From positions 1 through 59,734 of the IMG/VR virus record IMGVR_UViG_3300032676_000325: DNA of 59,734 nucleotides. One strand, written 5' to 3'. Under the pieces are notes generated by a model. The model ran no database searches. It saw only the letters and a program-made list of their open reading frames with translations, and had not been told where the DNA came from. Every line of letters begins with the position of its first letter. The first letter of the stretch is position 1. This DNA is from a virus. Of this stretch, positions 31,324 through 40,046 are shown one piece after another. Made by a program: the position numbers and the translations under genes.

Positions 31324-32109
31324 TTAAGGTTTACTTGGATCTACCGGAGCGCCACCTGTTAATACACTTAAATCACCTGCAAATTCATAGTGACCTGAAT
31401 GGTTTAGCAATACTTTAGCATGAGCATAAATCTCACCACCTAAAGCCGCCCAACGACGACAGAACAACCAATCTTCTGACAAATAGTGACCTTTTTCATC
31501 AATTGCTACGTCAAAGATTGAAAACATAGTTGGTTCATATTGTTTACCTAAACCTACATCATCTACATACTTGCATTCTGGGTGAGCAGCACATAGTTTT
31601 TCGTATACATGGCGTTTAAACATCATAAAACCTGTGCCCATTGTGTCCACTGGGAAAATATCGTTAATAATCTGTGTACCTGGTTTAACATTAATAACAT
31701 AGCTAATTGGCAAGGCTTTCTTAGGATATAGTCCGCCGATAACATCTTTATCAGTGGCTAACATCATAAAAATACTTTCTGGTTGGAAACGAATATCTGC
31801 ATCAATAAACATAAAGTGTGTAGCATCTTTATTGGTCATCATTTTAGCCATTAAGTTGTTACGAGCACGTGTAACTAATGATTCATTAACCATTGTATCT
31901 AATGACCATTGTAGACCCATTTTACTTGCCATTAAGATAAAACGTAAGAAACTTGTAAAACAAGGTTCTGTAATTTGTCCACCATAACATGGAATACCAA
32001 AGTGAATATGCACTTTGCTAAAATCATATTGTTGTGGTTGTGCTATCGGTGATGAGCCGATCATGCTCGGTGCATTAGGTTTAATACGCTTTGATTGTTT
32101 TGTGGCCAT
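31324..32109 (-). CDS. Family 2-like glycosyltransferase (GT-A fold)
   Basis: 261 aa. After a basic N-terminus, VHIHFGIPCYGG begins the Rossmann-like GT-A core. The metal-binding DxD is FMFIDADIRF (DAD at 103-105). Further elements are DVIGGLYPKKALP, a TMGTGFMMFKRHVYE acceptor-side motif and LSEDWLFCRRW, where ED is the likely catalytic base. This order is usual for phage glycosyltransferases that decorate DNA bases, virion proteins or host polysaccharides. Donor and acceptor are unknown. The ribosome site is AGAGAGAT. Confidence 0.85.
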   Translation of the reverse strand: MATKQSKRIKPNAPSMIGSSPIAQPQQYDFSKVHIHFGIPCYGGQITEPCFTSFLRFILMASKMGLQWSLDTMVNESLVTRARNNLMAKMMTNKDATHFMFIDADIRFQPESIFMMLATDKDVIGGLYPKKALPISYVINVKPGTQIINDIFPVDTMGTGFMMFKRHVYEKLCAAHPECKYVDDVGLGKQYEPTMFSIFDVAIDEKGHYLSEDWLFCRRWAALGGEIYAHAKVLLNHSGHYEFAGDLSVLTGGAPVDPSKP

Positions 32110-32131
32110 TGAAATCTCTCTTTTAATTGAA

Positions 32132-32296
32132 TTATGCTACTGTAATTTCTACAAGTGATCCTGCACCTGCAAGTTCTTGTACTACTGCTTCTAAACTTGT
32201 TACTGTATCTGCTGTTAGAATAACATCTGCTTCTTCATCGTTCCTTAGCAGTTTACTTACTGTGATTACTACGGTTTCTTCGTGTAACTTTGCCAT
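32132..32296 (-). CDS. Small acidic hypothetical protein (54 aa)
   Basis: ATG 32294-32296 with an AAGGAAG ribosome site, TAA 32132-32134. The peptide MAKLHEETVVITVSKLLRND, then VILTADTVTSLEAVV and a final VEITVA, has a strand-helix-strand look. It fills the only gap between the ClpA-like and glycosyltransferase genes and has its own octamer at 32326. No family is recognised. Confidence 0.7.
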   Translation of the reverse strand: MAKLHEETVVITVSKLLRNDEEADVILTADTVTSLEAVVQELAGAGSLVEITVA

Positions 32297-32325
32297 GATA
32301 CTTCCTTATAATAACTGTATATAAT

Positions 32326-32333
32326 TATTTACC
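32326..32333 (-). promoter_or_regulatory. T4-type late octamer
   Basis: The minus strand reads GGTAAATA, about 30 bases before ATG 32296, with AAGGAAG in the leader. Confidence 0.45.
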
Positions 32334-32358
32334 ATGGCATTACGGGGCATTAAAATTA

Positions 32359-34671
32359 TTATGCTACAATATATCCGTTTTCGTCAACGGTTTTGTTTTC
32401 CAATAAATCAACTGGTTGCGGAACAATAATAGTAAATGTTACTTTATCCCCATCCCAATCAGCAGTTACAATACTACCTGCTTCAACATTTTCAAACAAA
32501 ATCTTCTTACTTAACGGAACTTTGATTAGTTCACTGATCTTACGTGATAGTGGACGTGCGCCCATTGCTGGATCATATCCTACTTTTGCCAAGTGATCAA
32601 TGAGTGCTTCTGTGGCACGAATCTTAATATGGCGTTCACCTAACAAATCATTAAGTTCGTTGACAAATTTAGCAACAATCTTCTTAATACTAATGTCGTT
32701 TAGTTTGTTAAATTTAATCACCGCATCTAAACGATTGCGGAACTCTGGGCGGAAGAATTTTTTAACAGCACTATCATCTTCACCAGTTTTTTGTAAACTG
32801 CGACCAAAACCAATTGCATTTTGTTCGTTATCTGCAGCACCTAAGTTACTTGTTAGAATAAGGATACTGTGACGGCAATCTGCTTTCTTACCGTTTGAAC
32901 CAGTAATAATACCTTCATCCATGATACTTAATAACAGGTTACTAATATCAGGATGTGCTTTTTCAATCTCATCTAACAAGATGATTGAGTGCGGGTTACG
33001 TTCTACTTCGCTGATCAGTAAACCTCCACCTAGGTTACCATCTTCGTAGCCTACATAACCTGGAGGAGCACCGATTAGTTTAGCCATCGAATGTTTCTCT
33101 TGATATTCACTCATATCAAAACGTATTAGCTTCATGCTAAGGTTTTCACTTAATAGCTTACATAGTTCTGTTTTACCAGTACCGGTTGGACCTAAGAACA
33201 AGAAGTTACCTACTGGCTTGTTATGTGCTTTCATACCAGCTTTAGCTACATAGATCTTTTCTAACACTTGATCTACTGCATCATCCTGACCATACAAGCG
33301 ATCTTTAATAGTTACATCTAGTGTGCTTAGATTTTTAACTGTTTCTTCACTGCCTAAGTTTTCCATTGGAATCTTAGTTGCTTTGGCTAATGTTTCAACA
33401 ATTTCATCTTTAGTTACAATAAACTCTGGATTCTTAATCTTTAATCTAGCACAGCTCATATCAATAAGGTCAATGGCTTTATCTGGTAAACGTTTGTCTG
33501 TTTGATAACGCACACTTAGATCAACTGCAGCTTCAATTGCGTCGTCTGTAATTACACCTGCATGGAATGTTTCAAAATGCGTGCGCAATCCATGTAAGAT
33601 TTCTTTAGCTACAGTTGGGCTAGGTTCGTCAACACTTAATTTGTAGAATCTGCGCATCAATGCACGATCTTTTTCAAAGCTCTGTGTGTATTCTTCATAG
33701 GTAGTTGACGCAATAACTTTAATGTTACCTTTGGCTAATGCTGGTTTTAGCATGTTAGCAAAGTCCACTGAACTTGAACTACCTGCACCAGCACCTTGCA
33801 TTTGATGTGCTTCGTCAATGAATAAGATAGTTTTACCTTTTGAATTTAAAGCGGCTAATACATCTTTAAGTTTCTCTTCAAACTCACCACGGTATTTAGA
33901 TCCAGCAAGCAAGCTACCAATTTCTAAGTTATATACTATGTACTCTTTTAAATATTCAGGAACTTCACCTTTGACAATCTTATAAGCAATACCTTCAGCA
34001 ATAGCAGTTTTGCCTACACCTGGATCACCAATCATTAACACATTTGATTTGCTACGTCGAGCAAGTACCTGTGCAATTTCTTCCAATTCAACTTCACGTC
34101 CAATAACTGGATCAATCTTTCCTTCAGTAACCTGTAGATTTAAGTTAGTGCAATATTCTTCCAATACACGATCTGCAGGATCTTTTTTAGATCTAATATC
34201 TTTCTTAGCAGGTGAATGGGCTAAACGATCTTTGTTTTCTTCTGCATAGAATTCTATTAGTTGTTTGCGATTAATACCCCACTTTAGTAAGAAGTATGCA
34301 GCATGGCTGTTTTGTTCTTGACTAATACTTAGGAACAAATCGATTGGCTCCATTTGTTCACGTCCACTGAATAATACCTGTGTAAATGCACGATTAAATA
34401 CACGCTCTAAGCTATGTGTACGTTGTGGAGCAATATCTTCTTTTTCGATATTGACTAAATGGTCTTGTTTGCCAATATAGTCATAAATGTCACGAATTAA
34501 CTCTTCAACTTCTATACCATAGTTGTCTAAAAGTTTGTTAAAACTCCTAAATTCAGCTAATGCTAATAACAGGTGTTCTAACGTCACATATTCGTGATGG
34601 TAATCCTTAGCAATAGCGCAGGCTGTTTCAATAATTTCTTGTATTTCTGGATTTGAGTTTAGTGATGACAC
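32359..34671 (-). CDS. clpA: ClpA-like AAA+ unfoldase (HSP100)
   Basis: 770 aa with a GTG start at 34669-34671 behind AAGGA. It has the full ClpA layout: an N-domain (residues 1-145), AAA1 with Walker A GDPGVGKT (215-222) and Walker B ILFIDEAH, and AAA2 with GPTGTGKT (494-501) and [11 protein letters not shown]. There is no long ClpB middle domain, so it is not a disaggregase. The IGF tripeptide at 620-622 matches the ClpP-binding loop of ClpA/ClpX, so it may dock on host ClpP; no clpP is in the window. It could redirect host proteolysis or remodel phage complexes. Confidence 0.93.
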   Translation of the reverse strand: MSSLNSNPEIQEIIETACAIAKDYHHEYVTLEHLLLALAEFRSFNKLLDNYGIEVEELIRDIYDYIGKQDHLVNIEKEDIAPQRTHSLERVFNRAFTQVLFSGREQMEPIDLFLSISQEQNSHAAYFLLKWGINRKQLIEFYAEENKDRLAHSPAKKDIRSKKDPADRVLEEYCTNLNLQVTEGKIDPVIGREVELEEIAQVLARRSKSNVLMIGDPGVGKTAIAEGIAYKIVKGEVPEYLKEYIVYNLEIGSLLAGSKYRGEFEEKLKDVLAALNSKGKTILFIDEAHQMQGAGAGSSSSVDFANMLKPALAKGNIKVIASTTYEEYTQSFEKDRALMRRFYKLSVDEPSPTVAKEILHGLRTHFETFHAGVITDDAIEAAVDLSVRYQTDKRLPDKAIDLIDMSCARLKIKNPEFIVTKDEIVETLAKATKIPMENLGSEETVKNLSTLDVTIKDRLYGQDDAVDQVLEKIYVAKAGMKAHNKPVGNFLFLGPTGTGKTELCKLLSENLSMKLIRFDMSEYQEKHSMAKLIGAPPGYVGYEDGNLGGGLLISEVERNPHSIILLDEIEKAHPDISNLLLSIMDEGIITGSNGKKADCRHSILILTSNLGAADNEQNAIGFGRSLQKTGEDDSAVKKFFRPEFRNRLDAVIKFNKLNDISIKKIVAKFVNELNDLLGERHIKIRATEALIDHLAKVGYDPAMGARPLSRKISELIKVPLSKKILFENVEAGSIVTADWDGDKVTFTIIVPQPVDLLENKTVDENGYIVA

Positions 34672-34692
34672 TGTGCAGTCCTTACTTTAAAA

Positions 34693-34700
34693 TATTTATT
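34693..34700 (-). promoter_or_regulatory. T4-type late octamer before the ClpA-like gene
   Basis: The minus strand reads AATAAATA, giving a leader of about 16 bases that contains AAGGA before the GTG start. It overlaps the dnaJ stop codon. Confidence 0.45.
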
Positions 34701-35547
34701 ATACGGTTTTTACTGTTTTAAGTATGTTTAATTGTGCGTCAGTTAGTGTAGGTGTTTTTACAATAACATTGACAATCAAATCCCCACGATGTTGCGTATT
34801 CATTTGATATAGTCCTTGCCCTCCTAAACCGAATTTGCTACCAAACTGACATCCTTGCGGAATCTTAATTAGGAAATCTTTGCCATCGATGCCACGTATT
34901 TCTTTCTCTAACCCTAACATTGCATCAATGCTGTCAATTTCTAAATTTAATACTAGATTAATTCCGTGTACTTCAAACCTTTCTATAGGTAATACAGTAA
35001 TAATAACATAAAGATCTCCTCTTGTCAAGGTATCAAACATATTATCACCCATTTGTGCGTATTTGATAGTAGTACCATTACTTACACCGCGAGGAATATT
35101 AACATCTACATTAAATCTATCGCCTTTAGTAGTCTGTACACTGACCGTTTTCTTTTGGTCTGCCATGGTTTCATCTAATTGTATTGATATATTAATGCGT
35201 AGGTCTTTATTTTTACGAGGTTGGTGATGTGCTTGTTGGAACGGGTTACGACCACCAAATCCTTGACTAAAGAACTGTTGAAATATATCCTCTGGGCCGC
35301 CGCTACCAAAATGAAATTCAAAATGGCTACCGTGTGGATTTTGTTGTCCAAATGGATTTGGATTATCGTGCTGTTGTCGTTTAACCGGATCAGTTAATGT
35401 TTCATAAGCGTTTTGAATCTCTTGAAACTTAGCAGTATCACCGCCCTTATCCGGATGATGCGCACTGGCCAGCTTACGATAAGCCTTTTTAATGTCTGAT
35501 TCAGTAGCATCACGTGCTACACCTAAAGTTGAATATGCGTCTGTCAT
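34699..35547 (-). CDS. dnaJ: DnaJ/CbpA-type J-domain co-chaperone
   Basis: 282 aa from ATG 35547; the in-frame start at 35583 would read through the promoter and terminator region, so it is rejected. The J domain (1-65) has the HPD motif (31-33). A Gly/Phe-rich linker follows (about 68-110, with FGSGG, FFSQGFGG). There is no Cys-rich zinc finger, so it is a type II J-protein like CbpA. The C-terminal domain has NVDVNIPRGVSNGT and GDLYVIITV, and GDLIVNVIV near the end. It would recruit host DnaK. The gene has a sigma70-type promoter and almost no leader. Confidence 0.93.
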   Translation of the reverse strand: MTDAYSTLGVARDATESDIKKAYRKLASAHHPDKGGDTAKFQEIQNAYETLTDPVKRQQHDNPNPFGQQNPHGSHFEFHFGSGGPEDIFQQFFSQGFGGRNPFQQAHHQPRKNKDLRINISIQLDETMADQKKTVSVQTTKGDRFNVDVNIPRGVSNGTTIKYAQMGDNMFDTLTRGDLYVIITVLPIERFEVHGINLVLNLEIDSIDAMLGLEKEIRGIDGKDFLIKIPQGCQFGSKFGLGGQGLYQMNTQHRGDLIVNVIVKTPTLTDAQLNILKTVKTV

Positions 35548-35554
35548 AATATAT

Positions 35555-35583
35555 AGTATATAATAAAAAAGGAGAACTGTCAA
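35555..35583 (-). promoter_or_regulatory. Sigma70 promoter of dnaJ built into the upstream terminator
   Basis: The minus strand reads TTGACA, 17 bases, TATACT, then ATATATT and ATG. The -35 lies in the loop of the holin terminator and its T-tract is in the spacer. The start site falls at or next to the ATG, and no ribosome site is present. Confidence 0.7.
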
Positions 35584-35594
35584 GCTCTCCTTTT
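35567..35594 (-). terminator. Rho-independent terminator after the J-protein promoter region
   Basis: The minus strand reads AAAAGGAGA, a 10-base loop, TCTCCTTTTTT, after the holin stop at 35619. It also contains the dnaJ -35 element. Confidence 0.75.
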
Positions 35595-35618
35595 ATTTAC
35601 TTCGGCATACTACTAACC

Positions 35619-36155
35619 TTAGATTTTTCTTCTGCGTACAATTCCGTTTGGATCTACAGTCGGATCTGGATGTGGAACAGTATCTGGATCTACTGAAACA
35701 TTAATTGTAACAGGCTGTGGTTGTTGAGCAGGTTGTGCGTATGTATTAGCCACAGGTTGTGCCGCATATGATTGTGGAACAGGAGGTGGAGTATACGGTT
35801 GAGCTACTGGTTGTGCTGTTGTACCTGCTGGGGGTTGGTATGTAGTACCCATTCCTGGACCAAATCCTACTGTAGTAGGAGTTGATGTAGCACCACCTAG
35901 TTTCTCTTGTGTACGTCCATAAGCACTAATACCAATAATAGCACCCATAGCCATATGGAATAATCCACCGCCTTGTAAGGTCAATGGTTGCCATTGGCTG
36001 GTTACTGTGCCATGATCATGTGCTTGTAGTAGGCTCCATAATACTGGAAATCCTATAAAATCCATAAAACAGACCAGCATATATAGCCAGCCCATCATTG
36101 GACGCCACTTAGTGGTCATCCAATGTTCTTGTTGTTTTTCATCTCTGGTTGACAT
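35619..36155 (-). CDS. Phage holin (3TM/GTA-type) with Pro/Gln-rich tail
   Basis: 178 aa. WRPMMGWLYMLVCFMDFIGF begins a first hydrophobic segment (18-45), and LFHMAMGAIIGISAYGRTQEKL (66-87) is a second with the GRTxEK ending typical of 3TM/GTA-type phage holins. The holin opens the inner membrane for the endolysin. The last 85 residues are an unusual Pro/Gln/Ala-rich, likely disordered tail ending in basic RRRKI. It has an AAGGAG ribosome site, and the endolysin and spanin-like genes lie upstream in the same operon. Confidence 0.75.
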   Translation of the reverse strand: MSTRDEKQQEHWMTTKWRPMMGWLYMLVCFMDFIGFPVLWSLLQAHDHGTVTSQWQPLTLQGGGLFHMAMGAIIGISAYGRTQEKLGGATSTPTTVGFGPGMGTTYQPPAGTTAQPVAQPYTPPPVPQSYAAQPVANTYAQPAQQPQPVTINVSVDPDTVPHPDPTVDPNGIVRRRKI

Positions 36156-36178
36156 CGTCTCGCTCCTTATTGATTTTA

Positions 36179-36427
36179 TTATGCTACGCTAGATAACGCA
36201 ATTAAGCCTTCGATGACTGCATACATTAGTTCTTGCGTTTGTAGATCGTCAGCAGCCGCGCTGATTGCTGAACTATCTTTTAAATCATCTACTAATTCAT
36301 TATATTCTTCAGCTGATAATTCGCCAGCTTGGAATTTTGTTAGGTAATCATTAGCATCTGCGGCCCAGTTTGCTACGTCATCACTTGGGTGGCCGTTTAA
36401 TTGTTGTAATTGGTCTTGTAAACTCAT
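36179..36427 (-). CDS. Small acidic protein of the lysis region
   Basis: 82 aa, acidic and helical, with LNGHPSDDVANWAADAND and LSAEEYNELVDDLKDSSAI. No signal peptide or membrane helix is evident. Proteins with this layout are common in marine T4-like phages, without known function. It overlaps the upstream lipoprotein gene by ATGA, so it belongs to the lysis operon between spanin-like genes and holin. It could be a lysis regulator or unrelated. Confidence 0.7.
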   Translation of the reverse strand: MSLQDQLQQLNGHPSDDVANWAADANDYLTKFQAGELSAEEYNELVDDLKDSSAISAAADDLQTQELMYAVIEGLIALSSVA

Positions 36428-36825
36428 CTTGGTTTAGCTCCTATAGCTGTTTGAATGGTTGTTGCGTCTTTTTCAATTGCAGTTAATTTAAGCTCGCAAT
36501 AGGCTTTACTTACTTCTGCTCCTGAGGCATAACGATCGTTAAGTTCTACAACAATCTTAGCCAACTCAGTGGTCATTTTAATTGCTGGATCGTTATGTGG
36601 AATAGCTGAACTGTAGTTCTTTAGTTCTTCAGCGTCAAACGCTAGACTATTTGCCAGAGTTGGCATACTGTCTGTGCCACATTTAGACTTTCCTAAATAA
36701 GCCAAAGTTCTAATAGCATTAATCTGTGCGTATTCATTGTTATCAAAGTGTGCTTGAAGATATGAGTCAACTAACACACAGCCTGGCAATGTTGCCAATG
36801 TCAATATTAATAATAGTTTTTTCAT
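36424..36825 (-). CDS. Lipoprotein of the lysis cassette
   Basis: 133 aa. It begins MKKLLLILTLATLPGCVLVD, a signal peptide with a lipobox ending in C16, so it should be lipidated and attached to a membrane. The rest is helical, with further Cys residues at KSKCGTDS and YCELKL. Its place between the o-spanin-like gene and the holin suggests a role in lysis or in superinfection exclusion. It overlaps both neighbours by ATGA. Confidence 0.75.
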   Translation of the reverse strand: MKKLLLILTLATLPGCVLVDSYLQAHFDNNEYAQINAIRTLAYLGKSKCGTDSMPTLANSLAFDAEELKNYSSAIPHNDPAIKMTTELAKIVVELNDRYASGAEVSKAYCELKLTAIEKDATTIQTAIGAKPR

Positions 36826-37091
36826 TTTATACTCTCATTGATTTTCTTTTGTGTATTATACCATTCAATCCAAGCATCAACCTTAACCTGGCATTCGTGG
36901 TATTGACTGTAATTGTCTGCTACTACTTCTAATACTTCACTTAGTTTAGTAGTGCCTTCTTTGACTTCTTGTAGGCCAGGACAGGCTAATTTTAAATCAG
37001 CTGGTACATCTGGCCATTTGGCCGTTACCGGTACATCTTCTAAACAGCCAGTTAGCAATACAAAAGGAATTAAGATTAATAAACGTTTCAT
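36822..37091 (-). CDS. Lipoprotein, o-spanin-like
   Basis: 89 aa. It begins MKRLLILIPFVLLTGCLEDV with a lipobox ending in C16. The mature part has PADLKLACPGLQEV and TTKLSEVLEVVADNYSQYHE. It follows an i-spanin-like gene by a 4-bp overlap, the usual o-spanin place. O-spanins sit in the outer membrane and bridge to the i-spanin to fuse both membranes at lysis, which implies a Gram-negative host. The sequence is related to proteins in other marine phages. Confidence 0.7.
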   Translation of the reverse strand: MKRLLILIPFVLLTGCLEDVPVTAKWPDVPADLKLACPGLQEVKEGTTKLSEVLEVVADNYSQYHECQVKVDAWIEWYNTQKKINESIK

Positions 37092-37609
37092 TTGTTATCT
37101 CCTTCTGGAACAACATCTAACGGAGGCAATGTTAAATTTAATTTAGGTTTCTCACCACGTGCTGCCGCATTAAGAATAGTAATTGCGTCAGCATCTACTT
37201 TACATTCTTTGTCAATTTCTGTAGTAACTTCTTTAATAACCTGTTGAGTAACTAATTTTGTATCATGTATTTTTTTAATCTTAGTTACGATTTTAGTTTG
37301 TATCTGAACATTGGCCTGTTGACTTTGAACAGCAGCGGCATCTACTTTAGCCTGTAGTGCCGCTGCCTTAGCACGCCATTCTTCTTCTACGCCATAACCA
37401 CCTTTAAAATATGCGCCAGATACCATTAGGCAGATACCAACAATTTTAATAATAGCTGCATATGGAATTAAGCCTGGTTTCCAAGGTGAAATTTTTCGTG
37501 AAATAACACCAGCAAAGAATCCTAAGATTGTAGCAACTAAACCAACAGCAAAAACAATGTTAATAGCCCACTCTAAAACACTATCTGGAATAAAATGTAA
37601 TAAGAACAT
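37088..37609 (-). CDS. i-spanin-like membrane protein
   Basis: 173 aa. It has two hydrophobic segments (about 10-32 and 48-67) and then a long helical, coiled-coil-like periplasmic region (EEEWRAKAAALQAKVDAAAV, QIQTKIVTKIKKIHD) ending in a Pro-rich tail. An N-terminal membrane anchor followed by a coiled coil fits an i-spanin, although two segments are more than the usual one. It lies between the endolysin and the o-spanin-like lipoprotein, with a 1-bp gap and an ATGA overlap. Confidence 0.7.
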   Translation of the reverse strand: MFLLHFIPDSVLEWAINIVFAVGLVATILGFFAGVISRKISPWKPGLIPYAAIIKIVGICLMVSGAYFKGGYGVEEEWRAKAAALQAKVDAAAVQSQQANVQIQTKIVTKIKKIHDTKLVTQQVIKEVTTEIDKECKVDADAITILNAAARGEKPKLNLTLPPLDVVPEGDNK

Positions 37610-37610
37610 A

Positions 37611-38225
37611 TTAGCCTCCTAGTAATTGTTTAGCAGTTTCATATTTGGCTTTGCGTTCTTCTAGGCCAATGGTACCACCGTTGACACGTTTGGTCATTGC
37701 AACAATATCATCACGATCGCAAATATCATTTAGGCCATGTGTTTTCCAAAACCACATAGCTGACTCTAATGCGCCATCTAACGTTTCCATATCTGCTACA
37801 CAACTATCCAAATCCATCCCCAAACTTTGAGCAAAGTGTGTGTAATTATCACGGCCAGTTAATTGGATAGCACCACGACCACGGAATTTGTATCCGTCGC
37901 CACTTGACTCCGGGCCATTGCCCATGCGGTTAGCATAAATTTTGTTGGCAATTGCTTCTGGATTGTGTGCGTATGGTTGCGCTGATTCTACTGTTGGAAA
38001 ATACTTGTGGAAGATCTTGTTTAGGCCTTCTGCCTTATAGTTTAAGTTCTCTTTGAGTATTGTAAAACCGTTTGACTCATGTCCGCACTGTGCTAAGAAG
38101 CCCGCTGCACGATTAACAGTGTTAATTTCGTATTTGTCGAATGCCGAGTTTAGAACCTCTGCGAGGTCATCCAGGAATTTGTTAGTTGGGAATAGATGTC
38201 TTAATTGATCTGCTGTCACTTGCAT
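37611..38225 (-). CDS. Endolysin, GH19 chitinase-like lysozyme
   Basis: 204 aa. The catalytic Glu motif is FLAQCGHESNGF (E50), and the GH19 signature continues in GDGYKFRGRGAIQLTGRDNY. These fit family 19 lysozyme/chitinases used by phages to cut peptidoglycan. No signal peptide is seen, so release should need the holin. The protein is close to a single-domain length with no extra wall-binding domain. It starts with ATG behind AAGGATTTT and is the first gene of the lysis cassette in transcription order. Confidence 0.9.
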   Translation of the reverse strand: MQVTADQLRHLFPTNKFLDDLAEVLNSAFDKYEINTVNRAAGFLAQCGHESNGFTILKENLNYKAEGLNKIFHKYFPTVESAQPYAHNPEAIANKIYANRMGNGPESSGDGYKFRGRGAIQLTGRDNYTHFAQSLGMDLDSCVADMETLDGALESAMWFWKTHGLNDICDRDDIVAMTKRVNGGTIGLEERKAKYETAKQLLGG

Positions 38226-38245
38226 AGTTGAAAATCCTTATTTGA

Positions 38246-38854
38246 TTATTTTAATCCGGCTGCTATTCTTAAGCTCTCCGTATATTCATTTTTTGGTGCT
38301 TTGGTATTTACCTTAACACCAGCTGTTGCTCTCATACGATCTAGATCTGCACGTTCCTTGTCAGACAATTCGTCACCTTCTTCTTCGCTACCGTATCTTT
38401 TTGTATATTCTGATGCTGTTAACGGTATCAATGAATTCAATGACTCGATGCTTAGTTCGTGGTCTTTTTGTGATTTTTGATATCTAACACGCCATTCAGT
38501 TATGCTTTGTTCTGTTAGATTCATAATGTCATCCATCATTTCATAAATTTGTTTAGGTAATTCTGGGGTACGATCTAATTCTACAAATACTAGATAATCG
38601 CCACCTTCTTTTTCACCTGAACTAACATCAGCATCTAATACGTAGTTATAGCCTTTTTCGATAAAACTGACTAGATCGGCACTAGGTTCTTTACCCGATA
38701 CTTTAAAACTAACTACACAAACATCGCAGTCATCGCCCATCTTGGATTTATATTCGTCAATATGCAACTCTGGATGAACTAAGCGTTTTAAATCTCCCAA
38801 TTCTAGATTTTCATTGATTAACTTAGAATTGCGGTTGTACATTTTGCTCTGCAT
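38246..38854 (-). CDS. Conserved hypothetical phage protein
   Basis: 202 aa from 38854; a second ATG at 38842 (MYNRNSKLINE) is as likely. The fifth residue on reads like the targeting-type peptide family (I-N-E). The conserved core is LKRLVHPELHIDEYKSKMGD followed by VCVVSFKV and YNYVLDADVSSGE, in an alpha/beta arrangement. The C-terminal third is helical and acidic, ending TESLRIAAGLK. I know similar proteins in T4-like marine phages without a function. It overlaps the 183-aa gene by about 30 bp. Confidence 0.7.
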   Translation of the reverse strand: MQSKMYNRNSKLINENLELGDLKRLVHPELHIDEYKSKMGDDCDVCVVSFKVSGKEPSADLVSFIEKGYNYVLDADVSSGEKEGGDYLVFVELDRTPELPKQIYEMMDDIMNLTEQSITEWRVRYQKSQKDHELSIESLNSLIPLTASEYTKRYGSEEEGDELSDKERADLDRMRATAGVKVNTKAPKNEYTESLRIAAGLK

Positions 38855-39374
38855 CCTGTTGATCTTGCTGTGATTGGTCGAAATTCATTTCTGAATCATT
38901 ACCTTCTTCGTAAGCTGATTCAATATCTTCTAAGTCTAGGTTTTCGCTTTCTAATTCTAAGCTACCTTGTTGTATTTCTTGCATTAACTTTTTAGGCATA
39001 ACAATTTTAACTAACCAAACTGGGACTTTTTTCATTTTAGGCATTTTAGTGCCTGGCTCAAAGTCTTCTGGCTTTTTAACTTTAATTGGATATTCTAATT
39101 TATCTTTGCTATAATAAATTTCACAGTCGTAATCTAATAAGCGTTCACCGCCACGTGGATCTGGCATTAGTTTGTATGGCCACATAAATGTACAGGTTAC
39201 AAAATATTTTTCGTAAACTGGCCCTTCAACTAATTCGCCTTCTTTCCAATGTTTAAATACATAAAGATCAAGTTCATCTAATACACGTTCAAAATCCATA
39301 AGAGTATTCAGACTACTGTCGGTCATGAATATCTCTTTGGTATTATCGATAACGTCTTTAATTGCTTTGCTCAT
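38823..39374 (-). CDS. Conserved hypothetical phage protein
   Basis: 183 aa. Residues 20-130 look like a compact alpha/beta domain: ERVLDELDLYVFKHWKEGEL, VTCTFMWPYKLMPDPRGGER, CEIYYSKDKLEYPI and VWLVKIVMPKKLMQEI. The last 45 residues are acidic and Gln-rich, probably disordered. It is paired with the 202-aa gene by overlap. An octamer GATAAATA lies at 39394 and the leader is about 14 bases. Function unknown. Confidence 0.7.
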   Translation of the reverse strand: MSKAIKDVIDNTKEIFMTDSSLNTLMDFERVLDELDLYVFKHWKEGELVEGPVYEKYFVTCTFMWPYKLMPDPRGGERLLDYDCEIYYSKDKLEYPIKVKKPEDFEPGTKMPKMKKVPVWLVKIVMPKKLMQEIQQGSLELESENLDLEDIESAYEEGNDSEMNFDQSQQDQQDAEQNVQPQF

Positions 39375-39392
39375 AGTTTAATGCTCTTTTTA

Positions 39393-40046
39393 TTATTTAT
39401 CAATTCCACGAAGTTGCTTTGCTTGTACACCATGCCATACTTCTTGATCTAGCCAATACTCGTCTACGTGTTTAACGTACTTGGCATTAGGATCTTCTGA
39501 GATAAATTTAAAGATATCTGGATTGTTATAATCAACAGGAAAACTTAGGATTCTGCTGATATATTGTAGGTAGTGCTCACGATGTAAAAATAATGCCTCG
39601 TTTGATAAGAAATGTACAGGAAAAGTGCCAGTTAGTAGGTGATTATAGTAATAATCTTGCGCAATTGGCGTGGTAATTTCCTTGCGTACTCGTAACTGTT
39701 GTTCTGCATTGATATTCTTATCTCGAGTAATTATTGCAATTTTAACATCAATATCTAATGCCGATGCACGCTCTGCTACTTCTTTAATTTTAGGCACATA
39801 ACGTTGTCCGTCATAAAAGAACGGACAACTTACATTGGCTAACCAATGGTTATAACCGTCAAAATCTTTAGAAGTTAACTTATCTGGATTGACCCAAAAG
39901 TCTGCAAATGGTTCTTCATCGCTAGGTACCCAATACTTGTCTAGTAAACTTTTCCATCCACCTACATTTGGGTGCGTGCTTAATATGCGGCTGAATAAGT
40001 GATTGCCACTGCCTTGTGGACCTGTAATGATTAATAATTTTTTCAT
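39393..40046 (-). CDS. P-loop/sulfotransferase-like protein
   Basis: 217 aa. It opens with a P-loop-like LLIITGPQGSGNHLFSRIL (4-22), then GGWKSLLDKYW and SCPFF. It is a clear paralog of the 41038 gene (TGPQGxGNHLxS, GWKSLLDxYW, SxSCP, then a R-x-Q-x-R-x-R segment). The loop and GWKSLLD region recall phage sulfotransferase-like proteins that bind PAPS, but canonical PAPS residues are not certain. It forms an ATGA-coupled chain with the next three genes. The substrate is unknown; surface sugars are plausible. Confidence 0.65.
   Translation of the reverse strand: MKKLLIITGPQGSGNHLFSRILSTHPNVGGWKSLLDKYWVPSDEEPFADFWVNPDKLTSKDFDGYNHWLANVSCPFFYDGQRYVPKIKEVAERASALDIDVKIAIITRDKNINAEQQLRVRKEITTPIAQDYYYNHLLTGTFPVHFLSNEALFLHREHYLQYISRILSFPVDYNNPDIFKFISEDPNAKYVKHVDEYWLDQEVWHGVQAKQLRGIDK
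39394..39401 (-). promoter_or_regulatory. T4-type late octamer
   Basis: The minus strand reads GATAAATA, 19 bases before ATG 39374, overlapping the stop of the upstream gene. Confidence 0.45.

Noticed and set aside
32359-34671. ClpB disaggregase
   Set aside because: No long coiled-coil middle domain is present between the two AAA modules, and a ClpP-type IGF loop is.
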